DNA from: Chloroflexota bacterium
GTDB lineage: Bacteria > Chloroflexota > Anaerolineae > Promineifilales > Promineifilaceae
Assembly: GCA_013112725.1 (NCBI GenBank)
Contig: JABFFZ010000002.1
Coordinates: forward strand, 62,001-126,000
Direction of reading: 5' to 3'
DNA length: 64,000 nt
The number at the start of each line of letters is the position of its first letter. Within the stretch, counting starts at the first letter, position 1. The translations under genes and the position numbers were made by a program. Positions 42,886 to 52,140 of this stretch are shown piece by piece. The notes under the pieces were generated by a model. The model was not told the origin of the DNA and did not search any database. It saw only the letters and a program-made list of their open reading frames with translations.

Positions 42886-43680
42886 TTACCGTTTACTTTG
42901 AGCTTTCAATTCCTCCGCCACCTTAAAATCACCCAGCGGATAGGCCGGCGCCATGTTTTCTTCCACCCAGTGCAGCGATTCCACCGGGGTCATGCCCCAA
43001 TTGGTGGGGCAGGTAGAGAGCAGTTCCACCACGCTAAAACCCAGCCCCATTATCTGCGCTTCAAAGGCAGTGCGGATCGCTTTTTTGGCCTGGATGACGT
43101 GCCGGGCGTCGTGCAAACTGCGGCGCACCGCATAAGCCGTGCCCGGCAGTGAACCCAGCAGTTCGGCCATGTGTAGGGGGTTGCCGGTCATGGTCACATT
43201 CCGGCCAAAGGGCGATGAGGTTGTTACCTGCCCCGGCAGAGAGGTAGGGGCCATCTGCCCACCGGTCATGCCGTAAATGGCGTTGTTGATGAAGATGACG
43301 GTGATTTTTTCACCACGTGCGGCCGTGTGCATAATCTCACCCATGCCAATGGAAGCCAGGTCGCCATCGCCCTGGTAGGTGAAGACGATGTTGTTCGGAT
43401 TGACACGTTTGACGCCGGTGGCCATGGCCGGAGCACGGCCGTGTGCCGCCTCACAGGCATCTACTTCAAAATAGTTGTACGAAAAGACCGAACAGCCTAC
43501 CGAGGAGACCAAAATCGTCTTTTCGCGGATTTCCAATTCATCCAGCACTTCCGCTACCAACCGGTGGGCAGTGCCATGCGTGCAGCCGGGACAGTAGTGG
43601 GTATACACATCACACAATGACTCCGGCCGTTCATATACCAATTTTTCTAGTGGGGATGTTTCTATCAGTTCAGTGGTCAT
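42886..43680 (-). CDS. korB: 2-oxoacid:ferredoxin oxidoreductase beta subunit
   Basis: 264 residues. Thiamine diphosphate binding is shown by [15 protein letters not shown] and [18 protein letters not shown]; the N-terminal [17 protein letters not shown] carries the CPGC cluster motif of KorB-type subunits. With KorA it forms the catalytic core that decarboxylates a 2-oxoacid to acyl-CoA and reduces ferredoxin. An element of 93 bases plus a heptamer array separate it from korA. Confidence 0.94.
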   Translation of the reverse strand: MTTELIETSPLEKLVYERPESLCDVYTHYCPGCTHGTAHRLVAEVLDELEIREKTILVSSVGCSVFSYNYFEVDACEAAHGRAPAMATGVKRVNPNNIVFTYQGDGDLASIGMGEIMHTAARGEKITVIFINNAIYGMTGGQMAPTSLPGQVTTSSPFGRNVTMTGNPLHMAELLGSLPGTAYAVRRSLHDARHVIQAKKAIRTAFEAQIMGLGFSVVELLSTCPTNWGMTPVESLHWVEENMAPAYPLGDFKVAEELKAQSKR

Positions 43681-43695
43681 TTTTGCTCCGCATAG

Positions 43696-43788
43696 GTAAG
43701 TGTTCAGTCCCTCAAGAGACCTGACAGGTTTTTGGCCTGCAAAGTTTCAAGTTGAACTGGTAAAAACCTGTCAGGTCTGAACGGTTAC
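43696..43788. mobile_element. 93-bp MITE-like element, copy 4
   Basis: Left end GTAAGTGTTCAG, right end CTGAACGGTTAC, internal dyad ACCTGACAGG/CCTGTCAGGT. Nearly identical, in inverse orientation, to the copy at 34093. It sits inside the kor operon; GCATAG occurs just outside both ends, a possible target duplication. Confidence 0.75.
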
Positions 43789-43796
43789 CTGCATAG

Positions 43797-43867
43797 CGGT
43801 AATCGGTTATTAGTTATCCGTAATCGGTGAGTTTCCTGATAACCGCTTGCTGTTTACCGCTTACTGT
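43797..43867. repeat. CGGTAAT/CCGTTTAC tandem repeat hairpin
   Basis: GCGGTAATCGGTTATTAG and ATCCGTAATCGGTGAG face GATAACCGCTT, TTTACCGCTT and ACTGTTTACCG units; runs to the korA stop. Confidence 0.82.
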
Positions 43868-44953
43868 TTACCGTTTACCGAATACCGGTGCCTGCGCCAA
43901 CACGCGCTCATACAAGGCTCGCGCCGCCGTCTCTACTTCTTCCGGCAGGGGAATTTGACCGCCCATGCGCCCCAGAAATTCCACCGACAGGCCGCGCCCG
44001 ACGACGCGCTGCACATCGTGGAGCATCTGCCCGGCGTTCATTTCCACCACCAGCATGGCGGCGGTTTTATCGGCCAGGGCGCGCAGTTCTTCTTCGGGGA
44101 AGGGCCAGAGGGTAATGGGGCGGAAAAGGCCAACCGGCATTCCCTGGCGGCGGAGATGCTGCACGGCCGTTTTGGCCACCCGCGCCGCCGTTCCAAAAGC
44201 CACCAACACCAGTTCCGCATCCTCCGTCAGATGCGCTTCATAACGCACTTCACTTTGTTGGATGGCCGCCAGTTTGTCCTGCAAACGCAAGTTCAGTTCT
44301 TCCAGCCCATCGGCACCCATGTAGAGCGAGTTCACCAGATTGGGTTTACGGCCAACAGCACCCGTCAGTGCCCACGACGGCCGTGACTGGGGCAGTTCGC
44401 GCATTGGCGGCAGTTCCGCCGGTTCCATCATCTGCCCAATGGCGCCATCGGCGATGACAAATGCAATCGTGCGGTATTTGTCCGCCAGGTCAAAGGCCAG
44501 CATAGTCAGGTCAATTGCCTCCTGCACCGTGGCCGGGGCCAGCACAATGGGATGGAAATCGCCATGCCCGGCCGTTTTGGTCACCTGGTTATAGTCGCCC
44601 TGGCTGGGCTGGATATTGCCCAACCCTGGCCCGCCGCGCATCACGTCAATGATTACCACCGGCACTTCCGAACCGGCGATATAGCTAAACCCTTCCTGCA
44701 TGAGGCTAATGCCGGGGCTGCTGGAGGAAGTCATCGTCCGCACCCCGGTGGCTGCCGCGCCATACACCATGTTGATGGCCGCCACTTCGCTCTCTGCTTG
44801 CAAAAAGGTACGCTCCAACTCCACCATCCGCTTCGCCATATGCTCTAGCAGTTCCGTTTGCGGGGTGATGGGATAACCAAAATAAGCCTGGCAGCCGGCG
44901 CGCACAGCCGCTTCTGCCAGGGCCACGTTTCCTTTGAGCAACTGCTTAGACAT
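43868..44953 (-). CDS. korA: 2-oxoacid:ferredoxin oxidoreductase alpha subunit
   Basis: 361 residues from ATG 44953. Begins [19 protein letters not shown] and [17 protein letters not shown], the conserved N-terminus of alpha subunits; also [37 protein letters not shown] and [16 protein letters not shown]. The C-terminal domain includes [19 protein letters not shown]. The start overlaps the ferredoxin gene by 8 bases. The last residues (PVFGKR) may derive from the adjacent repeat. Confidence 0.94.
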   Translation of the reverse strand: MSKQLLKGNVALAEAAVRAGCQAYFGYPITPQTELLEHMAKRMVELERTFLQAESEVAAINMVYGAAATGVRTMTSSSSPGISLMQEGFSYIAGSEVPVVIIDVMRGGPGLGNIQPSQGDYNQVTKTAGHGDFHPIVLAPATVQEAIDLTMLAFDLADKYRTIAFVIADGAIGQMMEPAELPPMRELPQSRPSWALTGAVGRKPNLVNSLYMGADGLEELNLRLQDKLAAIQQSEVRYEAHLTEDAELVLVAFGTAARVAKTAVQHLRRQGMPVGLFRPITLWPFPEEELRALADKTAAMLVVEMNAGQMLHDVQRVVGRGLSVEFLGRMGGQIPLPEEVETAARALYERVLAQAPVFGKR

Positions 44954-45212
44954 GGACCGGTACCTCCTCCCGCGCGACGCGGGCCGGTTTTTGGGGAATA
45001 TCGCGGAATACGGTAATACACCCATCCGGGCAAACGACGGCGCACAAGGCGCAGCCAGTACAGTCGTGGTGGGGGTCTACCAAAATGGCCGGGTAATACC
45101 CTTTGCTATTGAGCTTATCGGCAAATTCAATTACATCTTGGGGACAGGCTTCCCGGCAAATCTCACATCCTTTACATCGCTCCAGGTCAATAACGATTCT
45201 TCCTGTGGCCAT
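44946..45212 (-). CDS. korD: 2-oxoacid:ferredoxin oxidoreductase delta subunit, 2[4Fe-4S] ferredoxin
   Basis: 88 residues with two complete cluster motifs: [12 protein letters not shown] and [12 protein letters not shown]. It carries electrons from the KorAB core to free ferredoxin. It is the first gene of the operon, and its 3' end overlaps korA by 8 bases. Start ATG 45212 is preceded by AAAGGAG. Confidence 0.94.
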   Translation of the reverse strand: MATGRIVIDLERCKGCEICREACPQDVIEFADKLNSKGYYPAILVDPHHDCTGCALCAVVCPDGCITVFRDIPQKPARVAREEVPVHV

Positions 45213-45539
45213 TCAAATGCTCCTTTGGAATTATGAATTATGAAGGATGAATTATGAATTTCACCCTCCATAGCGCGTATTGCGCCAGGAAAACTATTCT
45301 GAAAAAGCCCGCAGTGGGTGGGAAACCACTGCGGCTGATAAATGCAAAACCAGGCATCAAACCACGTTGATACCTGGTTGTTAACGGTTCAACTCCCCCT
45401 TGTCGGTAATCGGTAATCCGTAATCGGTTGACGGCTTACGATTTACGGACGACGGGTATTGGTAGTATGGCAAATGGGGTAGAGAGCTAACAGTGACATA
45501 CGGCCGTGTTCCCCCTGCCAAATGTCACCACCCCAACGA

Positions 45540-45573
45540 AGACTTGACAGGTTTGGGAAAACCTGTCAGGTCT
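45540..45573. repeat. GACT/GACC hairpin, family C
   Basis: AGACTTGACAGGTTT-ggga-AAACCTGTCAGGTCT, one G-U type mismatch in the stem. Confidence 0.8.
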
Positions 45574-45620
45574 TGTTTGACAGACGGCCGTAATGCAATA
45601 TTATTCTCTGCCAAACGGCC

Positions 45621-45672
45621 GTTTGTAGTGGCGGCTTTAGCCACTTTACCCGCTCAAGTGGTCACTACAAAC
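45621..45672. repeat. GTTTGTAGTG...CACTACAAAC palindrome, family D
   Basis: GTTTGTAGTG at 45621 faces CACTACAAAC at 45663; the inside carries GTGGCGGCTTTAGCCAC. Confidence 0.75.
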
Positions 45673-45700
45673 CATCACAACAACAATTAAGGAAAACCAT

Positions 45701-46099
45701 ATGGATATACTTCTAACTTTACATTCATGGACACGTTGGTTGATTGTGGTCGTCGGGGCTCTCGCCTTCGTCAAATTCTTGATAGGCTGGCTACGCAAAA
45801 GCAGTTTTCAGCCAATGGATCGAGGGCTGATGAGCGGCTTTGTGGGGCTGATGGACTTACAGCTGCTGCTGGGGTTAATCCTCTTCATTTGGGGCTGGAT
45901 AGCGGCGGAGACATTGGTACGTTTCCGGGCCGAACATGCCTTCACTATGATCCTGGCAGTGGCCCTGGCGCACATATCTCGCCGCTGGCGCAACGCGGAC
46001 GACAATACCAGATTCCGCAGCTATGCCCTCATCATCCTGGGCGTGTTTATTTTAGTTTTTGCCGGTATTGCTGTACTGCCGCAAGGATGGTTTGGTTAA
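45701..46099 (+). CDS. Four-span membrane protein, unknown function
   Basis: 132 residues with four hydrophobic segments (about 12-30, 45-68, 78-92, 106-125). His residues sit near membrane edges: LHSWTRW near residue 8, FRAEHAF near 79 and LAHISRRW near 91, which might bind haem as in small cytochrome b-like proteins. I do not recognise a named family. AAGGAA precedes ATG. It is a single gene between two repeat-rich gaps. Confidence 0.75.
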   Translation: MDILLTLHSWTRWLIVVVGALAFVKFLIGWLRKSSFQPMDRGLMSGFVGLMDLQLLLGLILFIWGWIAAETLVRFRAEHAFTMILAVALAHISRRWRNADDNTRFRSYALIILGVFILVFAGIAVLPQGWFG

Positions 46100-46145
46100 G
46101 ATGCGTGGTGCGTGAACTGTGGTCACGCACCACGGCTTGCGCATC
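46100..46145 (+). terminator. Strong hairpin after the membrane protein gene
   Basis: GTGGTGCGTGA-actgtgg-TCACGCACCAC, extended by GATGCG/CGCATC after an internal loop. It starts at the last base of the stop region; no T-run follows, so factor-independent termination is uncertain. Confidence 0.5.
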
Positions 46146-46249
46146 AACCCGGCAAATAGTCCTATAGACAGTACCGGGGCGCTATGCTAATTTACGCAAG
46201 CATTTTAGTTAGAATTGGCGACAATAATTGTTCCCATTATCAAAAACAC

Positions 46250-46344
46250 GTAACCGTTCAATTCCTCTGGAGACTTGACAAGTTTTTACACCTGAATTGC
46301 GGCAACTGCCTCTGATAAAAAACTTGTCAAGTCTGAACGCTTAC
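46250..46344. mobile_element. 95-bp MITE-like element, copy 2
   Basis: GTAACCGTTCAA...CTGAACGCTTAC with internal ACTTGACAAGTTTTT/AAAAACTTGTCAAGT. Matches the copy at 9005-9099 except for two visible base changes. It lies just upstream of the PPC lipoprotein. Confidence 0.72.
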
Positions 46345-46387
46345 AAAAATACACCCAATTTGAACCCGTATAAGTGAGGAGATTTTC

Positions 46388-48445
46388 ATGAAACAAATGT
46401 ACCGATTGTTTACTATTTTGGCTGTGTTGGCAGCGTTAGGGTTGCTGGCAGCCTGTGGCGGCGGTGAAGAAGAAGTTGTTCCTACTGCAACCTCGGCGCC
46501 CACAAACACGGCCGTACCCCCCACCGATACGCCTGTCCCGCCGACCAATACCCCGGCGCCGACAGACACTCCGGCCCCCACAAACACGCCAGAACCAACG
46601 GCCACACCGGACATAGCGGCCAGCTTCCAGGAACTCACCAATGAAGACCTGGGCGTTACCATCAGCCATCCGGCCGGCTGGCTCATCGCCGCGCAAGACG
46701 ATGGCAGCCTGCGGCTGGCCAGCAGCGAGAGTCTGTTGAACAGCACCGAACTCACTCTCGAAGAGGGCATAATTGTGCAGATGATGAATTTGCCGCTGGA
46801 TATGCTGGCCTTCCTGGTAACCGAAGGCGACCCGTCTGACCCGGTGGCCGTACTCAATGCCTTCTCCACCCTGTTCACCGCCATGAGCGGTACAGAGGAA
46901 GACATCACCTTTACGCCCCGCGATGAGGCTGCCGCTGTCACCATTGCTGGTTTTGATGGGGCTACGGCCGTATACGACGTTGTAGCCGACGGGGAAGAAG
47001 GGCTAATGAAAATTGCCACCCTGGCCGACCCGGATAATAATCGAATTCTGCTCATCTTCGCCGGTACCCAGGCGGCGTCAGAAGACCAATACCTGCCCAT
47101 CTTCGACGAAATGCTAGAGACCATTTCCCTCAGCGAGCCGGCGGCACTTGATATTACCGGCACAACCACGCCCGGCGCATCGGCCGGCTTCTTGCTCCCC
47201 GGTGATGTTGTGGAAGATGCCATAGAAGACGAGGCTGGTGACGCCTGGAGCTATATTGCCCTGGAAGGTGAAGTCGTAGACATCATTGTGGAACCATCCG
47301 GCAGCCTGGATGTGGTGGTGGATGTGCTTGACGCCAATGGCAAATCTGTAATTGGCGGCGAACGGGATGACCAGTTTGGCACAGAAACAATTTCCGCATT
47401 TTCCTTCCCCGCCCCTGGCAGCTACACCATCGTGGTGCGCGGCTTTGCCGGCGCCACCGGTGATTACACCATTTCCGTTTTTGAAACGGGCGCCGGCAGT
47501 ACCAGCAGCGGCATCAGCGTCGGTGATATAGCCATTGGCGATACAATAGAAGGAACGCTGGAAGGCAGCGAAACAGCGTCATGGACTTTTGCCGCATTGG
47601 AAAATGATCTGGTCAACATCACCGTCAGACCACTGGACAGTGATCTGGATGTGGTGATTGATGTGGTAGACGATAAAGGCAATTCCTTAGCAGGTGAACC
47701 GACCGATGCCTCCTTTGGTACTGAATACATCCCGGTGGTACGGATTCCAGCCGATGGCATGTACAGCGTTACCATATCCAGCTTTGATGGTACCGGCGGC
47801 GATTACGAAGTAACCATCACCTATACCAACAACGGTCAGACCAATACCGCTTTCTTCGCCACCGATGAATTGGAAGAAGAAGATGAGGAACATGCCTTCC
47901 CCTTCAATGCATTGGAAGGGGATTTTGTGACCATCATTGTCGACCCGGTAGAATCAGGATTTGATCTGGTCATCTCGCTTTACAATGATGACACCGACGA
48001 ACTGATTGACGAAGTGGACGCTTCCACCGGCATGGAATGGCTGGAGTTTGAAGTGCCAGAAAACGGCAACTATTACTTCACCGTTACCGGATATGAAGGC
48101 AGTGTAGGCAACTATGAGGTCGCCCTGATCGGTTCCGAGTTTGTCATTTTTGAACTGGCGATTGGGGATGAGGTATTTGGCGATTTTGGCGAAGAAAATC
48201 TGCTGCAATACTACCTGGGTGGCGAGCCGGGTGATGTGGCCACCATTACGGTGACGCCGGGCGAAACGACCGATGTGGTCATCCGCGTCTTAGACCTTGA
48301 TGGCAACGTGCTGGCGGAAGTGGATGACGCTTTCAGCGGCGAAGCCGAAGTGCTGGAATTTACCTTTGGCGATGAAGGGTTGGTGATCATTGAATTGACC
48401 GACTTCTTTGGCTCCGAAGGTACGTATGACATGATCATTGAGTAA
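46388..48445 (+). CDS. PPC-domain lipoprotein
   Basis: 685 residues. The signal peptide ends in lipobox LLAAC (Cys near residue 22). A Thr/Pro linker follows (about 32-75; PPTDTPVPPTNTPAP), then a domain of about 170 residues beginning NEDLGVTISHPAGWL. Four consecutive pre-peptidase C-terminal-like beta domains fill the rest (about 270-685), each with a blade such as YTIVVRGFAGATGDYTISV, YSVTISSFDGTGGDYEVTI, YYFTVTGYEGSVGNYEVAL or VIIELTDFFGSEGTYDMII. Very acidic overall. Probably a surface-anchored binding protein. A long open frame on the opposite strand is a shadow. Confidence 0.88.
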   Translation: MKQMYRLFTILAVLAALGLLAACGGGEEEVVPTATSAPTNTAVPPTDTPVPPTNTPAPTDTPAPTNTPEPTATPDIAASFQELTNEDLGVTISHPAGWLIAAQDDGSLRLASSESLLNSTELTLEEGIIVQMMNLPLDMLAFLVTEGDPSDPVAVLNAFSTLFTAMSGTEEDITFTPRDEAAAVTIAGFDGATAVYDVVADGEEGLMKIATLADPDNNRILLIFAGTQAASEDQYLPIFDEMLETISLSEPAALDITGTTTPGASAGFLLPGDVVEDAIEDEAGDAWSYIALEGEVVDIIVEPSGSLDVVVDVLDANGKSVIGGERDDQFGTETISAFSFPAPGSYTIVVRGFAGATGDYTISVFETGAGSTSSGISVGDIAIGDTIEGTLEGSETASWTFAALENDLVNITVRPLDSDLDVVIDVVDDKGNSLAGEPTDASFGTEYIPVVRIPADGMYSVTISSFDGTGGDYEVTITYTNNGQTNTAFFATDELEEEDEEHAFPFNALEGDFVTIIVDPVESGFDLVISLYNDDTDELIDEVDASTGMEWLEFEVPENGNYYFTVTGYEGSVGNYEVALIGSEFVIFELAIGDEVFGDFGEENLLQYYLGGEPGDVATITVTPGETTDVVIRVLDLDGNVLAEVDDAFSGEAEVLEFTFGDEGLVIIELTDFFGSEGTYDMIIE

Positions 48446-48470
48446 CGGTAATCCGTTATCCGTTATCGGT

Positions 48471-48508
48471 AAAAAAAGACGCCGGGCTAAGGCCCGGCGT
48501 CTTTTTTT
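48471..48508. terminator. Bidirectional intrinsic terminator
   Basis: A7-GACGCCGGGC-taag-GCCCGGCGTC-T7. The A and T runs on both sides allow it to end both the PPC lipoprotein message and that of the convergent FmdB-like gene. Confidence 0.92.
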
Positions 48509-48544
48509 GTGAGCAGGCCACCGGCCTGCTTAACAACCGCCTGC

Positions 48545-48745
48545 TCAGGTGAAGGGGCTGCGTGTTGGGGCGGGTACGGCCGTTTTCACCTGTACACCGC
48601 CAATGGCCACGGCCGTTCCAAACCGCCGCCGGGTCTCATTGCTACCACATTTGGGGCAAATCTGCTCCTCCCCAACGGCGGCCATACGCAATTTCCTTTC
48701 AAATGGCTGCCCGCACGCCTGGCAGGCAAATTCATACATGGGCAT
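48545..48745 (-). CDS. FmdB-family zinc ribbon protein
   Basis: 66 residues. MPMYEFACQACGQPFERKL and CPKCGSNETRRRFGTAV give the two CxxC knuckles of FmdB/CxxC_CxxC_SSSS proteins. These small regulatory-like proteins have no firm role. The terminator at 48471 ends the transcript. Confidence 0.88.
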   Translation of the reverse strand: MPMYEFACQACGQPFERKLRMAAVGEEQICPKCGSNETRRRFGTAVAIGGVQVKTAVPAPTRSPFT

Positions 48746-48839
48746 ACTGACTGACTCCTTTGTCCTGAATTGTCGTCAGTATAGCCACCTTTCCGCCGTG
48801 ATGAGGGAATCTTTACAAGGTCATTACAATTTACGGCCG

Positions 48840-49955
48840 TCACAGGTGACGGCCGTACCGCCCCATCACCGCTAACACGTCATCCACCGGCAAAGCATAC
48901 CGGGTATTGCCATCCCGCCCCACCACTGTGTGCGCCATGAACAGGCTGTTGTAGATCGCCTCCTCCACTGCCTCAATCACCGCCAGCGAAAACAAATCCA
49001 TTACCGGTTGTTCGCGGAAATACGGCCGTTCCCCACCCAACTCTGCCGGCCGATCCGGTGTACGGTTGGCCGTACTAAAGGCAACCACAAAATCACCACT
49101 GCCGCCATGACAGGTGCTGCCGGTGCGCGCCAGCCCAAACGCCGCCCGTTGGCACAACCGCCCCAACTGGCGTGTATCCAACGGCGCATCCGTGGCCAGC
49201 ACGATCATGATTGAGCCATCTTCCTGCCGTTTTTCCGGTTTGGGTGGCCGTACATGCTGCCCTACCGGCACGCCACAAATGGTTAGCTCCTCCGACGAAC
49301 CGTAATTGGTCTGTACCAGCACGCCGATAGTAAAGCTGCCGGCCCGCCTGGGCAGCACCCGGCTGGCGGAGCCAATGCCCCCTTTCCAGCCAAAACAACT
49401 GGTGCCTGTGCCCGCCCCTACCACACCTTCGGCCACCGGGCCGGTGGCGGCGTCTGCCAGCGCCGCCCGAACTTCGGCCAGACCAATGGGCCGCGCCTGC
49501 AAGTCGCTCAGATAGCCGTCGCTGGTTTCACCCACCACCGGGTTGACGCTGTGGTAGCCCTGCCGCCCGCTCTCGGCAAAACCGAGGCCGATGTGCGGGT
49601 TTTGCTCAATGGCGATGGTCATCAGGGCGTCGGCCACGCGGGGCACGTTGAGGGTGCCGGTGAGGGCGATGGGCGTTTCAATCGTGCCCAGTTCGCGCAC
49701 CTGTTCAAAACCGTATACTTTACCAAAGCCGTTGATGGTGTGGGTCACGGCCGTGACCTTTTCCTCAAATATGTTCCCCTCATGCGGCACGATCACCGTC
49801 ACCCCGGTGCGAAATGGCCCGTTGCCCGTCCATGCTCCTTCCTCGGCGATGAGCGTGTAATGCCCCACCGCCACCCCGGCCACATCGGTAATGGCATTGT
49901 GCGCCCCCGGCGGTAGTTTGCTTTCAAAAATCCCTAGTTCACGTATTCTGGGCAT
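48840..49955 (-). CDS. P1-family aminopeptidase (DmpA/BapA type)
   Basis: 371 residues from ATG 49955 (AGGAGAG upstream). N-terminal nucleophile hydrolase: GAHNAITDVAGVAVGHYTL, GTIETPIALTGTLNVPRVAD, GVVGAGTGTSCFGWKGGIG and VLVQTNYGSSEELTICGVPVG are family landmarks. The precursor should self-cleave before the Ser in DGSIMIVLATDAPL, leaving that Ser as the nucleophile of a roughly 122-residue beta subunit, matching DmpA. HGGSGDFVVAFST lies in the beta subunit. Likely substrates are D-amino-acid or beta-peptides. Confidence 0.9.
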   Translation of the reverse strand: MPRIRELGIFESKLPPGAHNAITDVAGVAVGHYTLIAEEGAWTGNGPFRTGVTVIVPHEGNIFEEKVTAVTHTINGFGKVYGFEQVRELGTIETPIALTGTLNVPRVADALMTIAIEQNPHIGLGFAESGRQGYHSVNPVVGETSDGYLSDLQARPIGLAEVRAALADAATGPVAEGVVGAGTGTSCFGWKGGIGSASRVLPRRAGSFTIGVLVQTNYGSSEELTICGVPVGQHVRPPKPEKRQEDGSIMIVLATDAPLDTRQLGRLCQRAAFGLARTGSTCHGGSGDFVVAFSTANRTPDRPAELGGERPYFREQPVMDLFSLAVIEAVEEAIYNSLFMAHTVVGRDGNTRYALPVDDVLAVMGRYGRHL

Positions 49956-50441
49956 CTCTCTCCTCTTTCGTGAGCCGTAATTCGTGATCCGTAAGCCGAT
50001 TACTTCGTGCAAGCACGAAATGTGCCCCAAAAGCGGAAAAAGATCAAAGATTGCCCAGATTTTGCAGATCGTGGCCGGGGTCATTTGGGCAAGCTCAATG
50101 AGGTCACACCGTGCCACAGGCGTTTGCCCACCACCAACCCGTTTTTCACAGGCCGCCATACAACTTTTCGCACGGCCGTGACCCCCATCGTACAACCTGC
50201 TGCATGAAAATGTACCGAGGGAGACCGGTTAACTGCTGAAATCGCCAGGGCAGCAAGGTATGATATTGACGGCCGTGACGTGGTGAACAGTCTGGTTCCG
50301 GCGGGCAAAGGTGAGGCGGTCGCAGCCGCGAGCGGAAGACCGCGCAGGAGCAGGACGTTTATCGGGCTTGTTCAAGAGTTCATAGATCTGTTCCCGGAAC
50401 GGCCGTGCCACACTTATGTAGGGGGAGGAGAGAGGCGGCGT
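49956..50441. other. Gene-free region
   Basis: Begins with CGTAATTCGTGATCCGTAAG-type repeat units (about 49975-50000). I see no gene or RNA in the remainder; short open frames on either strand have no recognisable features. Confidence 0.5.
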
Positions 50442-50831
50442 TCAAGCCACAATTTGCACCGAATTGGCTGGCCCATCGAGGGTGACGGTCAGGTGGTTGA
50501 GTACATCACGGCCGATGATGATTTCATCATATTCATCATCGGCTACCACTTCCAGGTGCATTTGTTTGAATGACCCTAACTGCAAGGAAATGGGAAACAA
50601 CATCACCCGCTTCCTCACGCCAGTTGTGCCCCGCATCCAGGCAGTACGGCCACGCCGGGCGCGAATTTACTGCAAATAACGCTGAGGGATGATGGTGGCA
50701 TCTGCCCCGGAATCTACCAGTGCCGTGAGCGGGAGGGAGGCTGCGGCCATAGCCGGGCCAATTTCAATGCGTACTGTCGGCATTGCCGGCTGGTAGTCGC
50801 GGTCGTAATCGTAGGTATACACAAGGCTCAT
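50442..50831 (-). pseudogene. Retropepsin-like aspartyl protease with an in-frame TAA
   Basis: From ATG 50831 the frame reads MSLVYTYDYDRDYQP and reaches the active-site motif TALVDSGADATIIPQRYLQ, then TAA (50669-50667). It continues in the same frame IRARRGRTAWMRGTTGV to DEIIIGRDVLNHLTVTLDGP, the normal C-terminal half of these single-domain retropepsins, ending at 50442. The stop separates the catalytic DSGA from the conserved C-terminal strands, so the gene is probably inactivated by one base change. It overlaps the upstream DUF5678 gene by ATGA. Confidence 0.78.
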
Positions 50832-51220
50832 GCCGGGACCACAAAACGAGGGGAACGGAAAACCAGCGTGGGCATTGGCTCTTCGGCAACGGTAGCCAGC
50901 CACACAAATTCATCCGGGTATTGGGCGTCAATCCGGGTGTACAAAGCGCCGTAATCGGTATCCACGTCAACGAGTTGGCCGCCGTAGATAGCCACATGCT
51001 GGCCCAGGTATTGTTGTTTCAGCGTCGGGTGTGAGGCGATGTAAGCCTGCATTTCGCGCTCCACGGCCGCATCGTCAAATTCCGGCGCAACATCAGGCGG
51101 CAGCGCCTCATCCAGCACATGGACCAGTACGTCATCCACCGGTTGGTTGCGGCTCAGAGCGAGTTCCCGCGCCCTCCGGTACAGTTGTTGGGGAATTGTG
51201 ATTGTAATTTGCTCAGCCAT
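50828..51220 (-). CDS. DUF5678-type protein with antitoxin-like N-terminus
   Basis: 130 residues from ATG 51220 (AGGAG 8 bases upstream). The N-terminal ITITIPQQLYRRARELALSR looks like a ribbon-helix-helix or helical antitoxin segment. The C-terminal part HPTLKQQYLGQHVAIYGGQL, then VDVDTDYGALYTRIDAQYPDEFVW and FRSPRF match DUF5678. The pair DUF5678 plus retropepsin-like protease is a recurring two-gene unit as far as I know; its job is not known. The stop overlaps the protease start (ATGA). Confidence 0.78.
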   Translation of the reverse strand: MAEQITITIPQQLYRRARELALSRNQPVDDVLVHVLDEALPPDVAPEFDDAAVEREMQAYIASHPTLKQQYLGQHVAIYGGQLVDVDTDYGALYTRIDAQYPDEFVWLATVAEEPMPTLVFRSPRFVVPA

Positions 51221-51369
51221 CAAACATACTCCTGAGGGTGTCACAGATGGGATAATTATACCAGAAAGCCAGCAACCGTTTGATGAGGCAGATTTCCGCG
51301 TTGAAGGTTAGCGCGTTTATTCAGGCAAGGTGATGTCGTCGAGGGTCACGGCCGTGAGTATCTGCTCGC
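51221..51369. other. Short gap between racemase and DUF5678 genes
   Basis: No gene or clear terminator is seen. The DUF5678 gene transcribes away from it, so its promoter should lie here. Confidence 0.4.
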
Positions 51370-52137
51370 TCAACTCGTCGAGTACGGCCGTAACTTCCCC
51401 CCGTCCGCCTCCCGTACCAATGCCCGCGCCAGAATCAGCGTGGGGTCAATGAGGAGGGTGTCGTCCATTTGCTTTTCCGTCAGGGCCAGGGGGATTTCGG
51501 TACAGCCTAACACGATGGCCTGCGCCCCCTGCGCCTGCAAAGCGGTCACCCCTGCCAGCAAATCTTGCCGGGCGCGTTCGGTGACCCGGCCGCATGATTT
51601 GATGCCATGCTGCGGGTGGTAAATGGCCGGGTGGATGAGGGTTTCTTGCATGAGGAGGGTGGGGGTAACGGCCGTAAATCCCAGCCCCGCCAACACCTGT
51701 GGATACACTTCCGCCCGGTACGTGCCCGTTGTGGAAAGAATCCCGACGCGCTCAATCTCTGGATGATGCTTCCCTAAAAACCTCCCCACCTCTTCAATCA
51801 TATGCAGCAGGTAAATCTGGCAGTTGGCTCGCGCCAGTTCCGCCCGCAGCACATCCCAGATGGGCGGCGCATGGGCGGTGTTACAGGGAATACCCACCAC
51901 CTGCGCCCTCATTTGCGCCAGCAGTTGCACCTGTTCCGCCAACGCAGTGGCCGGGTTTTCGGCCACCTGCCCCAGCAGATATTCGGTGCGGTCGGGGATG
52001 GCACACGGCCGTGACACACTCAACACCGTCAGATGATCCTGGTCACGGCCGGCAACGGTCTGGCTGATAATCTTCTGCTGCAAATCCAGCCCGGCCAACG
52101 GGCCAACGCCGCCGACAACACCAATTATTTTTTCCAT
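51370..52137 (-). CDS. Aspartate/glutamate racemase family protein
   Basis: 255 residues from ATG 52137; upstream in-frame codons are repeat DNA. The two catalytic cysteines are in VGIPCNTAHAPP and VLGCTEIPLAL, in symmetrical half domains, and the N-terminal IGVVGGVGPLAGLDL is typical of the RacX/aspartate racemase branch. It would interconvert L- and D-amino acids for the wall or for signalling. Close to a DmpA-type peptidase, which can act on D-residues, but not in the same visible operon. Confidence 0.9.
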   Translation of the reverse strand: MEKIIGVVGGVGPLAGLDLQQKIISQTVAGRDQDHLTVLSVSRPCAIPDRTEYLLGQVAENPATALAEQVQLLAQMRAQVVGIPCNTAHAPPIWDVLRAELARANCQIYLLHMIEEVGRFLGKHHPEIERVGILSTTGTYRAEVYPQVLAGLGFTAVTPTLLMQETLIHPAIYHPQHGIKSCGRVTERARQDLLAGVTALQAQGAQAIVLGCTEIPLALTEKQMDDTLLIDPTLILARALVREADGGKLRPYSTS

Positions 52138-52140
52138 GAG

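Larger units (their letters stand above)
45213..45700. repeat. Repeat-filled divergent gap
   Basis: No gene is seen in 488 bases. In order it holds AATTATGA units (45225-45262), a hairpin AGCCCGCAGTGG/CCACTGCGGCT (45306-45336) and a hairpin AACCAGGCATCAA/TTGATACCTGGTT (45348-45379). CGGTAATC units follow (45404-45458), then a family C hairpin (45540-45573) and a family D palindrome (45621-45672). Promoters for korD and the membrane protein must lie among these but no clear box pair was found. Confidence 0.7.

Noticed and set aside
46327-47223. 298-codon open frame opposite the PPC lipoprotein
   Set aside because: Very rich in Ser/Val/Gly as a mirror of the Thr/Pro linker and acidic repeats on the plus strand; no start signal.
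50667-50669. Recoding of the stop in the retropepsin gene
   Set aside because: The codon is TAA, which is not used for selenocysteine or pyrrolysine, and the residue position is not catalytic; a nonsense mutation is simpler.
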